DNA from: Leeuwenhoekiella sp044542075
GTDB taxonomy: Bacteria > Bacteroidota > Bacteroidia > Flavobacteriales > Flavobacteriaceae
Length of the DNA: 64,000 bases
Reading direction: 5' to 3'
Assembly: GCF_044542075.1 (NCBI RefSeq)
Contig: NZ_JBITTU010000008.1
Coordinates: forward strand, 1-64,000
The notes beneath the pieces were generated by a model. It did no database searches. It had not been told where the DNA came from and worked only from the letters and a program-made list of their open reading frames with translations. Every line of letters starts with the position of its first letter. The stretch's first letter is position 1. This document shows positions 31,267 through 38,573 of the stretch, piece after piece. The position numbers and the translations under genes are program-made.

Positions 31267-32580
31267 TTATGGGAAAATCCCACGTTGCACGTATGCTTTT
31301 TCAATACGCTCTATTGCTAAAATATAAGCAGCAGTACGCATATCTATATTACGCTCTTCTGCAGCATTGCATACATCATGAAAGTTTGTTCCCAGTTTTT
31401 TATCTAGCTTCTCCATAACCTCTTCAAGGTTCCACAGCTCCCCATTACGATTTTGAAGCCACTCAAAATAACTGGTAATAACACCACCAGAATTGCATAA
31501 AATATCAGGAATAATTGTAACTCCTTTTTTAAGAAGTATTTTTTCTCCCTCTACATTTGTTGGTCCGTTTGCACCTTCAGCAATAAGAGTTGCCTTAATA
31601 TCTGCAGCGTTATCTTCGGTAATTTGATTTCCTAATGCAGCAGGGATTATAAGATCACAGTCTATCCCGAAGAAAGTATCTTTTTCAATCTCGCTTGCTC
31701 CTCTAAAATTTTGAACGCCTCCTTCATTAGCATTAATATGCGTAAACAGCTCTGCTACTCCTATACCTTCAGCTTTATAAATACTTGCAAAAGCATCTTG
31801 AACACCTACCATAAGTGCACCTTCCTGCTCCATAAAATAAGCTGCCCAGTACCCTACGTTTCCGAAGCCTTGTACAATATATTTTTTGCCTTTAAGCGGC
31901 ATCTTGTTTTTTTCTGCCCAGAGTTTGATACATAAATATACACCGTATCCTGTTGCGCGATCACGCCCTTCAAGGCCGCCAGACCCTACTGGTTTACCCG
32001 TTACAACATGTTGATGCGTAGAACGCTCAGACGGACTTTTTGTAGACATATAGGTATCTGCAATCCACGCCATCGTTTGCGCTCCTGTGTTAACATCTGG
32101 AGCAGGTATATCATGTTCTGGTCCTATGTTTTCTCCTAAAGCATACGTAAATCTACGGGTGATACGCTCTAATTCTGATTGAGAATACAGTTTAGGATTT
32201 ATTTGAATACCTCCTTTTGCACCACCGTAAGGTAAACCTGCTAATGATGTTTTCCAGGTCATCCACATGGCTAGGGCTTTAGCAGCATCAATATCTACCG
32301 TATCGTGATAACGCAAACCTCCTTTATAAGGACCTAATGCATTATTGTGCTGTACACGATAACCCGTAAAAATCTCGACATCTCCATTATCCATTTTAGC
32401 CGGAAAATGTATGATAATCTCATTGTTAGTTACGCTAAGAATCCTGCGTATATTAGGATTTAAATTGATAATATCTGCTGCAGTATTAAACTGCTCCAGA
32501 ACATTTTCTACCATCCCCGTGGCATTAGATTTTGAAGGATGATTTACAACCACTGTTGTATCTTTTTCTAGACTTGTCAT
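31267..32580 (-). CDS. gdhA: Glutamate dehydrogenase (Glu/Leu/Phe/Val dehydrogenase family)
   Basis: The product is 437 residues, normal for hexameric GDH. It has the substrate pocket ALGPYKGGLRYH (Lys86), a catalytic loop LPYGGAKGGIQ (Lys122), an aspartate in HDIPAPDVNT (Asp162), and a Rossmann motif VQGFGNVGYWAA. It interconverts glutamate with 2-oxoglutarate plus ammonium. The short N-terminal extension and overall pattern resemble NAD-type catabolic enzymes, but cofactor choice is not certain. It lies in an operon apparently driven by a sigma-54 promoter at 33164, which would tie ammonium or glutamate metabolism to the adjacent NtrC-like regulator. It could alternatively be a leucine or phenylalanine dehydrogenase relative, but the pocket favours glutamate. 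Confidence 0.9.
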   Translation of the reverse strand: MTSLEKDTTVVVNHPSKSNATGMVENVLEQFNTAADIINLNPNIRRILSVTNNEIIIHFPAKMDNGDVEIFTGYRVQHNNALGPYKGGLRYHDTVDIDAAKALAMWMTWKTSLAGLPYGGAKGGIQINPKLYSQSELERITRRFTYALGENIGPEHDIPAPDVNTGAQTMAWIADTYMSTKSPSERSTHQHVVTGKPVGSGGLEGRDRATGYGVYLCIKLWAEKNKMPLKGKKYIVQGFGNVGYWAAYFMEQEGALMVGVQDAFASIYKAEGIGVAELFTHINANEGGVQNFRGASEIEKDTFFGIDCDLIIPAALGNQITEDNAADIKATLIAEGANGPTNVEGEKILLKKGVTIIPDILCNSGGVITSYFEWLQNRNGELWNLEEVMEKLDKKLGTNFHDVCNAAEERNIDMRTAAYILAIERIEKAYVQRGIFP

Positions 32581-32589
32581 ATAAATTTA

Positions 32590-32952
32590 TTATTTCAAGG
32601 TAACTTCACCAGTCGATAAAGCACCCTTCAAATTTATGCTAACTGCGCTAACTGCATTAAAAAACTTTGATCCATCTGCGAGTTTAACGTCAATTTTAGA
32701 AATACAGCCTGCTTCGTGTTGTACACCTGTTATTTCTACCTCTTTATTATTTAATTTTTTGAAGTCTACAATACCTCCTCGTTTAATTATAAAATTTTTC
32801 TTCGGAAAATTTATATGTTGAAAAGGTGTATTAGTATCACCAGAAATTTTTAGGACGTCACCCACTTTTAAATCTGGAGTTTCACATTGCTTTTGTGCCT
32901 GAAGACTTAATGAACCAAAAGCGATTAGCATAGTAAATAAAATAGTTCTCAT
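32590..32952 (-). CDS. Hypothetical secreted small protein
   Basis: The product is 120 residues with a clear signal peptide (MRTILFTMLIAFGSLSLQAQ). The mature ~100 residues are beta-rich, contain two cysteines (QKQCETP and EAGCISK) that could pair, and show LKVGDVLKISGDT and IIKRGGIVDFKKLNNKEVEITGV (positions 55-77). No family is recognised. A small SH3- or OB-like periplasmic fold is possible. It is gene two of the operon, 18 bp after the Cys4 mini-protein and 9 bp before glutamate dehydrogenase. Confidence 0.75.
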   Translation of the reverse strand: MRTILFTMLIAFGSLSLQAQKQCETPDLKVGDVLKISGDTNTPFQHINFPKKNFIIKRGGIVDFKKLNNKEVEITGVQHEAGCISKIDVKLADGSKFFNAVSAVSINLKGALSTGEVTLK

Positions 32953-32970
32953 AGTTCTGTGTTTTTAAGT

Positions 32971-33135
32971 TTAGTAATTAGTTTTTAATTGCTGTGTTTG
33001 TGTTAAATGTGTGTTTATCAGCGTATCTGAGAAGTCATATTCGCTGCAAGACCATACTTGATCTTTTTGCATAGTCAACACACACGTATGCACGTGTATG
33101 CAACTGGGGCAAATGTTAAATGAATTAATTTTCAT
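32971..33135 (-). CDS. 54-aa Cys4 zinc-ribbon-like mini-protein, first gene of the sigma-54-type operon
   Basis: ATG at 33135 to TAA at 32971. The protein starts MKINSFNICPSCIHVHTCVL and continues TMQKDQVWSCSEYDFSD. Cysteines at 9, 12, 18 and 30 plus histidines 14 and 16 look like a small metal-binding knuckle (CPSC-x5-C-x11-C). I recall similar short proteins with CPSCxHxxxC and VWSCSEYD in flavobacterial genomes, without known function. It begins about 30 bp after a -24/-12 promoter and is followed after 18 bp by the secreted-protein gene, which supports it as a real gene. Confidence 0.75.
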   Translation of the reverse strand: MKINSFNICPSCIHVHTCVLTMQKDQVWSCSEYDFSDTLINTHLTQTQQLKTNY

Positions 33136-33163
33136 AGTATATAACTTTAACTATACAGCTAAA

Positions 33164-33180
33164 GGCAATACTAATGCCAA
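33164..33180 (-). promoter_or_regulatory. Sigma-54 (-24/-12) promoter of the gdhA-HPP operon
   Basis: On the minus strand the sequence reads TTGGCATTAGTATTGCC. The GG of the -24 box and the GC of the -12 box are separated by exactly 10 nt, and both boxes are near consensus (TTGGCAC, TTGC). The predicted start site is near 33153, giving an 18-nt leader to the ATG at 33135. The gene just upstream encodes a sigma-54-dependent activator. Confidence 0.78.
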
Positions 33181-33278
33181 CACCTAAACAACTATTGTAA
33201 ATGACTAATTAAAACACTTAATAACAGATATTTACGATATTTTAGATCATCTTTTTTGATATAAGAAATAGGAAAAGT

Positions 33279-33294
33279 TTACCCAAGTGGGTAA
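33279..33294. promoter_or_regulatory. Enhancer-type inverted repeat (UAS) for the sigma-54 activator
   Basis: A perfect inverted repeat, TTACCCA-AG-TGGGTAA, is centred 121 bp upstream of the -12 GC of the sigma-54 promoter. This is the usual position of an NtrC-family enhancer. A close relative (TTTCCC-N4-GGGTAA) lies at almost the same distance from the second promoter at 37908. The probable binder is the response regulator encoded at 33406-34734. Confidence 0.65.
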
Positions 33295-33405
33295 GGATTG
33301 ACCAGCTACAAGATGTTGTGTAATATTCTTAGAATTGAACAATAGAAGTCGCGATTCAATTACACTAGTAAATTGCATGTTAGCTGATAAGAATGAATAT
33401 GGTAT

Positions 33406-34734
33406 TTAATCTTTAAGTTTCTCGCGGAGAGTTTTACGGGTAATTTGAAGAATTTCTGCCGCCTTGGTTTTATTATTACCAGTAGCTCTAAGTACTTTTG
33501 ATATATAATTCTTTTCCATCACAGCCAAAGAAGTTAAAGCCTCTTCCGGAAAATCTAAAACATATTTTAAATGGTCTGGCAAATGCGCTACCGTAATATT
33601 CTTGTCACACATAATAACAGCTCGCTGTATTACATTCTCTAATTCTCTTATGTTACCGGGCCATTGATAGCGCTTTAAAACCTCAACAGCTTCGTGATCT
33701 ATTTTAATAAACCGGTCTTTATATTCAATCCCGTATTTAAAGAGGAATTTTTCTATAAGCAAAGGTATATCTGCTGCTCGGTCGCGTAATGGCGCAACAT
33801 TAATCTCTACCACACTAAGCCTGTAATATAAATCTTCTCTAAAAGTTTGCTTCTTAATCATCTCATGCAAATCACTGTTTGTTGCAGCAATGACACGTAA
33901 ATCTATTTTTTCTGGCACCTGCGACCCTATACGTACAACTTCCTTTTCCTGCAGAACACGTAGCAACCGCACTTGTACCGCAAGAGAAGCATTACCTATC
34001 TCATCTAAAAAAAGCGTGCCACCCTGAGCAGCCTGAAAAGCTCCTTTTCTATTTTTATCTGCCCCCGTAAAAGCTCCTTTTGTATACCCAAAAAGTTCTG
34101 CTTCAAGTAAATTTTCAGGAATTCCACCACAGTTAACCGCAATAAAAGGAGCCGCAGCAAACTTTCCGCTGTAGTGAATAGCCCGCGCAACAAGCTCTTT
34201 ACCGGTACCGCTTTCACCAGTCACCAGCACTGTGGCTTTATTATTCTTTACACGCTCTATAATCTGTAATACTTCACTTATCTTTTCAGAAGTACCTATT
34301 ATTTCATTAAAAACAGTCTCACTGTTTTTTGAACGTTGATTCTGTTCTTTCTCTTCTTTTAAATCTTTAGGAATAGCTTTTTTAATAGCTTCTTTTAATT
34401 CGGCTTTGGTAAAGGGTTTAGTGAGATACTCCAGTACGCCAGATTTAATTGCTGCAAGTGAATCTTGCACAGAAGGGTACCCAGTAACTACTAATTTAGG
34501 AATCTGTGGGTAATGCTCTGAAACAAATTTTATAAGCTCAAAACCATCTATCTGAGGCATTTTGAGGTCTGTAATTAAAAGATCTATTTGAGTATCGCTC
34601 AAAATACTCACTGCCTCTTTAACAGAGACCGCTCTGTAGGTATGATAATCCCACGAGTTTAGGTGCCGTTGCAACAGCTCTAATATATTAAGGTCATCAT
34701 CAACAATAAGAATATTCTCTTTACGTAATTGCAT
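33406..34734 (-). CDS. Sigma-54-dependent response regulator, NtrC/AtoC family
   Basis: The product is 442 residues. The receiver domain (1-120) has acidic pocket VDDD, phospho-acceptor Asp56 (LLITDLKMP) and Lys107. The AAA+ domain (about 145-370) has Walker A GESGTGKE (173-180), the sigma-54 contact loop GAFTGA (220-225) and Walker B LFLDEI (241-246). A Fis-type HTH follows at the C-terminus (NNKTKAAEILQITRKTLREKL). It should bind an upstream site and drive sigma-54 RNA polymerase with ATP. It lies 5 bp after the kinase gene. Two matching promoter/enhancer modules flank its operon (33164-33294 and 37908-38046), suggesting that it activates both the downstream operon and its own. Confidence 0.95.
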   Translation of the reverse strand: MQLRKENILIVDDDLNILELLQRHLNSWDYHTYRAVSVKEAVSILSDTQIDLLITDLKMPQIDGFELIKFVSEHYPQIPKLVVTGYPSVQDSLAAIKSGVLEYLTKPFTKAELKEAIKKAIPKDLKEEKEQNQRSKNSETVFNEIIGTSEKISEVLQIIERVKNNKATVLVTGESGTGKELVARAIHYSGKFAAAPFIAVNCGGIPENLLEAELFGYTKGAFTGADKNRKGAFQAAQGGTLFLDEIGNASLAVQVRLLRVLQEKEVVRIGSQVPEKIDLRVIAATNSDLHEMIKKQTFREDLYYRLSVVEINVAPLRDRAADIPLLIEKFLFKYGIEYKDRFIKIDHEAVEVLKRYQWPGNIRELENVIQRAVIMCDKNITVAHLPDHLKYVLDFPEEALTSLAVMEKNYISKVLRATGNNKTKAAEILQITRKTLREKLKD

Positions 34735-34739
34735 CTTGT

Positions 34740-35816
34740 TTATTTAGGTAATCGCACTATAAATGTTGCTCCTTTATCACTATTGTTCTCTGCAATTATA
34801 GTTCCCTGATGGCTCGCAACAATGCCATGTACCACACTAAGCCCTAGACCAGAACCTTCTCCGGTAGGTTTTGTAGTAAAAAAGGGCTGAAATACTTTTT
34901 CTAATGTTTCATTAGATAAACCAGGGCCTTCATCTATAATTTTTAAAACAACCTTATTTGATTCTTCAAAAACATGCACCGTAACTAAGCCCTCTTCTGG
35001 GGTAAAGTATATTGCATTTATGATAAGATTGAAAATGATTTGTGTAATCTGTACAGTGTCTGCCCGCAAAAACATTTCTTCTTCTTGAATTTTTACAATG
35101 TATTTTACACGTTCTTTTCTAAAAGTCGCATCTAGTAAGTTAATTGCATCATTTATATGCGGCACAATGTTTATCTTCTTTTTTTCTTGAGGCATAGCGC
35201 AAGCAAAAAACATAAGCTTCTTAACTACCTCTCTAGAAAAAATAGCATTCTTGATAATTTTATCTAAATCTGCTAACGTGTTTTTATCATCTTCAAAATT
35301 ATCTTTAAGAAGTTCTGAAAATCCTAGAATATTAGCTAATGGTGTATTGAGTTCATGAGCAATACCCGCGGTAAGTTCGCCTAAGATTGAAAGTCTATCT
35401 GCGTGCTCCATCTGTTGCTTAAGCAAGGTTTCACTTCGCTTGATTGCTACACGTTCTAAAAAATCTCCTATTTTAAGCGCAATATTATCTATGAGTTGTT
35501 GCTCTTCAGTAAGAAAAATTAGTTCTTTTTTATTAAGACCTACTTCTATAAAGCCTTCTTCCTTATTAAATAAATTTATAGATGCTCTTAAAACATTCTC
35601 TGTTTTAAAATCATCGGTTTTCGTGGTGGTACCTCCTTGCTCTATTATGATTTCAGTAAACTCAGGATATTGAAAGGCGCGTTTTAGGCACAAACCAATA
35701 GCTCTAAAAGTTTCCTCCTGCTCTTCTGGATTTGCATTTACAAGAATCGAGGAAACTTCGTAAAGGCATGTAAGCTCTTTAATACGTTCTCTTAGGGCAT
35801 CTTCAGCACTATTCAT
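34740..35816 (-). CDS. Soluble histidine kinase, partner of the sigma-54 regulator
   Basis: The product is 358 residues and has no membrane segment. The N-terminal ~130 residues look like a degenerate GAF-type sensor (ALRERIKELTCLYEVSSIL). HisKA has LGELTAGIAHELNTPLANI (His154). The ATPase has an N-box FNLIINAIYFT, a G1 box DEGPGLS and a G2 box GEGSGLGLSVVHGI. It would phosphorylate the adjacent regulator. The absence of a transmembrane sensor means the signal is cytosolic or passed on by another protein. The membrane helical-bundle protein and NhaA encoded just upstream are candidates, but this is inference. Confidence 0.93.
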   Translation of the reverse strand: MNSAEDALRERIKELTCLYEVSSILVNANPEEQEETFRAIGLCLKRAFQYPEFTEIIIEQGGTTTKTDDFKTENVLRASINLFNKEEGFIEVGLNKKELIFLTEEQQLIDNIALKIGDFLERVAIKRSETLLKQQMEHADRLSILGELTAGIAHELNTPLANILGFSELLKDNFEDDKNTLADLDKIIKNAIFSREVVKKLMFFACAMPQEKKKINIVPHINDAINLLDATFRKERVKYIVKIQEEEMFLRADTVQITQIIFNLIINAIYFTPEEGLVTVHVFEESNKVVLKIIDEGPGLSNETLEKVFQPFFTTKPTGEGSGLGLSVVHGIVASHQGTIIAENNSDKGATFIVRLPK

Positions 35817-35898
35817 GTTATTTTATGTTACGATGTCTAGGCTATAAACTGAAAACTTCAGGTAGAATTATTGCATTTAATTAAAATAATTTTTGCAA

Positions 35899-37200
35899 CT
35901 ATATTTTCTTTTCAGGTTTAAACCTCAATATCAAATATCCTAAAATTGCTGCAATTAACGAACCTATAAGTATACCCATTTTTGCAGATAAATTATAAAT
36001 GGGTTCACTCGCAAAAGCTAAATTAGAAACAAATATTGCCATCGTAAATCCTATGCCTGCAAGAAAAGAACTGCCTATAATGTGCCATAATGTAATATCT
36101 TTAGGAACTGCAATGAGCCTCAATTTTTGCGCTAAAACTACAATCCCTGTTATACCTATACTCTTACCTAATACCAGGCAAACAATTATATTTAAAATTA
36201 ACATGATATCTAGATCTGCATCGCTTGACAATGTTATTCCTGCATTAGCAAGTGCAAATATGGGAATAATTAAATAGGCTACCCACCCATGTAAATTATG
36301 CTCCATATGCTGTAATGGAGATTGATACCTACTGGTCCAATCTTGTAAATCGTCTATTTCTTGAATCTGCTCTTTGCTTAATATGGGTTTTTTAGAAATA
36401 GAAGCCTCTTTTATATTTGTCGTAATACTAATAAGATTTTCTATAAAAGCTGGTGTGGTTATTCTTTGCCGTATAGGCACAGAGAATGCCAGTAACACTC
36501 CTGCAAGTGTAGGATGTATTCCTGATTTTAAAAATAACACCCATATAATAATCCCAAATGCAATTAGAATAAATTTTGAATAATACCGCTTGTACGAGAG
36601 TAAATATAACATCGCTAAGAGTGCAACGGCAATACTTAAAAGTATGAGATTAATAGTCCCACTATAGAAAAACGCAATCACCAACACTGCTCCCAGATCA
36701 TCTACAATCGCAAAAGCGGTTAAAAATATCTTGAGACTAAGCGGTACTCTTTTACCTAATGTATTTAAAATCGCAAGTGAAAAAGCAATATCTGTTGCCA
36801 TGGGTATTCCCCAGCCTTTAAAAGTTTCTCCATTGTCATTGAGTACTAAAAAAAATACAACCGGTATCAACATTCCGCCTATTGCACCAAAAAGCGGAAA
36901 AGCCATTTTCTTTGCTGAATTTAATTCACCTATAAGTACTTCGCGTTTGATCTCTAAACCTATTAGAAAAAAGAAAACGGTCATAAACCCATCATTAACC
37001 CATAAAATTAGGGGTTTGTAGAGCTCAAAACTTTCTGTTTTAACACCTATCTTATAATCCCACAAGGCAGCATAACTTGCCCCTAGGGGTGAATTTGCCC
37101 ACAATAAAGCGGTAAGTGTTGCGAGTAAAAGTAATATACCTCCAAAACTTTCAATCTTTACAAATTTTTGAAATGGAGTAATGCGTATTTTTTTTTCCAT
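35899..37200 (-). CDS. nhaA: Na+/H+ antiporter NhaA
   Basis: The product is 433 residues with about 12 membrane helices. The functional aspartates are present: ATDIAF (Asp137, matching E. coli Asp133) and FAIVDDLGAV (Asp167 and Asp168, matching Asp163 and Asp164). The family opening VKIESFGGILLLLATLTALLWANSPL (positions 14-39) is also seen, as is FFFLIGLEIKREVLIGEL. It exports sodium in exchange for protons and helps control pH and salinity, as expected in a marine bacterium. It lies 53 bp after the helical-bundle membrane gene and 82 bp before the histidine kinase, probably in one transcript. Linkage to a sigma-54 two-component pair is unusual. Confidence 0.95.
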   Translation of the reverse strand: MEKKIRITPFQKFVKIESFGGILLLLATLTALLWANSPLGASYAALWDYKIGVKTESFELYKPLILWVNDGFMTVFFFLIGLEIKREVLIGELNSAKKMAFPLFGAIGGMLIPVVFFLVLNDNGETFKGWGIPMATDIAFSLAILNTLGKRVPLSLKIFLTAFAIVDDLGAVLVIAFFYSGTINLILLSIAVALLAMLYLLSYKRYYSKFILIAFGIIIWVLFLKSGIHPTLAGVLLAFSVPIRQRITTPAFIENLISITTNIKEASISKKPILSKEQIQEIDDLQDWTSRYQSPLQHMEHNLHGWVAYLIIPIFALANAGITLSSDADLDIMLILNIIVCLVLGKSIGITGIVVLAQKLRLIAVPKDITLWHIIGSSFLAGIGFTMAIFVSNLAFASEPIYNLSAKMGILIGSLIAAILGYLILRFKPEKKI

Positions 37201-37253
37201 TATGGAATTCTAAATGATAAAATAAATAGTAGAAAACTGAAAATATTTGTTGG

Positions 37254-37865
37254 CTATCTGCTTTTCTTTACCCTGTAAAAAAGTATAAATTGAATAGCTA
37301 TCCCAGTGATAATAAGAAATACAATTTCTAAATTAGATAGAAGCTCACTAAAATCTAAAGACTTTTGAGCATTAAATGTCAAGTCTTTACTCTCTTGAAT
37401 TTGAATTTTAGAAAGGTCTGTTAGATTTATCTGCATAGCCTGCAACGTTTGGGAGATTTTGCTTTTAAGTACAGTAGTATCTATTACCTGTTGAGAATTT
37501 TGCGATTCTAATTCAATTAATCGATCAAAGTTTATTTGTAATTTATCTAGATGTCTTGCTTCTGCAATAGTGAGCTTAGTCTCTTTAAAATTTGAAAGAA
37601 GTATGCGTATATTTTCATTTTCTTTAAGATGTTGCAGTTTTATAAGACTATCTTTTAAAGCCAAACGCTTTTTAAATAATGCATTTGAGATCGAAAATAT
37701 ATAGTCCTGCACAACTACCCGATCATTATAAACCTCTTTAACTGAATTTTGAGCAACTTCAAAATGTTTCCGATCTATTCGGTTTGTTGCCAGCACCAGT
37801 AAAAAAACGATTGATAGCGCAAGAATGGCATTGACACGTTTTGAAATCGATATCTTTTTAAACAT
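37254..37865 (-). CDS. Two-helix membrane protein with periplasmic four-helix-bundle-like sensor domain
   Basis: The product is 203 residues. It has a membrane segment near the N-terminus (VNAILALSIVFLLVLATN), a ~140-residue all-helical extracytoplasmic region (Q, L, K and E rich; VQDYIFSISNALFKKRLAL) and a second membrane helix (LEIVFLIITGIAIQFILFY) ending in VKKSR. This is the topology of 4HB chemoreceptor sensor domains, but HAMP, signalling and kinase parts are all missing. It heads the operon with nhaA, the kinase and the regulator, downstream of a sigma-54-like promoter. It could be a stand-alone sensor for the soluble kinase or an inhibitor of it. Function is not known. Confidence 0.75.
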   Translation of the reverse strand: MFKKISISKRVNAILALSIVFLLVLATNRIDRKHFEVAQNSVKEVYNDRVVVQDYIFSISNALFKKRLALKDSLIKLQHLKENENIRILLSNFKETKLTIAEARHLDKLQINFDRLIELESQNSQQVIDTTVLKSKISQTLQAMQINLTDLSKIQIQESKDLTFNAQKSLDFSELLSNLEIVFLIITGIAIQFILFYRVKKSR

Positions 37866-37907
37866 ACTTTGAAAATCTTAAAGGTTTATAGTTGTCTGAA
37901 AATGAAC

Positions 37908-37924
37908 CTGCAAAGACTTTTCCA
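37908..37924 (-). promoter_or_regulatory. Second sigma-54-like (-24/-12) promoter, upstream of the membrane sensor-nhaA-kinase-regulator operon
   Basis: On the minus strand the sequence reads TTGGAAAAGTCTTTGCA. The -24 GG and -12 GC are 10 nt apart, as required, and the -12 box TTTGCA is good, but the -24 box is weaker (TTGGAAA). The predicted start is near 37898, 33 nt before the ATG at 37865. The matching enhancer-like repeat about 119 bp upstream supports the call. This stretch (37866-38199, 334 bp) contains no gene. Confidence 0.55.
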
Positions 37925-38021
37925 AAGCAAAAAATTTAAAACCAACAAAAATCAAATACCTGTAATACAGCTAATTATAAAAAATCTATACTTTGGACTA
38001 GACAATTTATATGGATTTATA

Positions 38022-38046
38022 TTTCCCGATTGGGTAATTATTACCC
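38022..38046. promoter_or_regulatory. Enhancer-type repeats (UAS) upstream of the second sigma-54 promoter
   Basis: TTTCCC-GATT-GGGTAA (38022-38037) matches TTACCC-N4-GGGTAA of the site at 33279 with one change. It is centred 119 bp from the -12 GC at 37910. It runs into a second arm, giving GGGTAAT-T-ATTACCC (38032-38046), so three half-sites are present. This is a likely binding site for the same response regulator. Confidence 0.55.
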
Positions 38047-38186
38047 GCAACTATTAATAATTACAAATACATAAACCATCACCAGCTCTGTAGTAAAAAA
38101 GTAAATACTTCACTGCCTTAATCAGTACAGGTATAAAACGCAAATACGATAGTTTGCACTTAGTGTATTTAAAATCTAAAAAAAAC

Positions 38187-38194
38187 TACTTTTG
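38187..38194 (+). promoter_or_regulatory. -7 element TACTTTTG, start-proximal
   Basis: TACTTTTG fits TAnnTTTG and ends 5 bp before the ATG at 38200, so the transcript would be leaderless or nearly so. It would drive the Cys-rich gene and the TonB receptor gene. Confidence 0.45.
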
Positions 38195-38199
38195 CGATA

Positions 38200-38538
38200 A
38201 TGAGAATATTGATTTTAACTCTATCTATAGTCACGCTTTTAGCTTCGGTTTTCCCGTGTTGCCTAACAGATCGTTTTTGCGATTCTGAGCCTGTAGAAAT
38301 TTGTGATGATACTCCACAAAACGATCAAGATTCAGATCATTTACCGTGTTCTCCATTTTTTAGCTGTGGAAACTGTACCGGATTTATCATAAGCCCCTCA
38401 TATACTATTTCATTTATTCAGGACCCCATTTTTACCACTAGAATTCTCTCGTTTAAATCTTTGAATACTTACAATTACAAAGCACTTTCTTTTAAACCTC
38501 CAAGAGAAGGCTACACAGCTATTTCCTATTTCGCCTAA
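38200..38538 (+). CDS. Cys-rich small secreted protein, DUF6660-like
   Basis: The product is 112 residues with a signal peptide (MRILILTLSIVTLLASVFPC). It is followed by a Cys/Asp-rich segment with CC, FCDSE, ICDDT, DSDHLPCSPFFSCGNCTGF, then a less distinctive tail. Short Cys/His proteins of this kind, which I recall as DUF6660, sit upstream of TonB-dependent receptors in flavobacteria and are suspected to handle metals. The receptor gene follows after 35 bp, which supports this. The family label is from memory and only moderately certain. The metal-related role is inferred. Confidence 0.65.
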   Translation: MRILILTLSIVTLLASVFPCCLTDRFCDSEPVEICDDTPQNDQDSDHLPCSPFFSCGNCTGFIISPSYTISFIQDPIFTTRILSFKSLNTYNYKALSFKPPREGYTAISYFA

Positions 38539-38573
38539 GCGAAAAAAAACATTTATAATCAAAAATTTACAAA

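Noticed and set aside
33333..33361. Hairpin AATTGAA ... TTCAATT after the response regulator gene as a terminator
   Set aside because: The stem is only 7 bp with a 15-nt loop and no T-run, too weak to call.
37869..38057. 62-codon plus-strand frame
   Set aside because: It covers the sigma-54-like promoter and the enhancer repeats, has no family features, and is only an AT-rich open frame.
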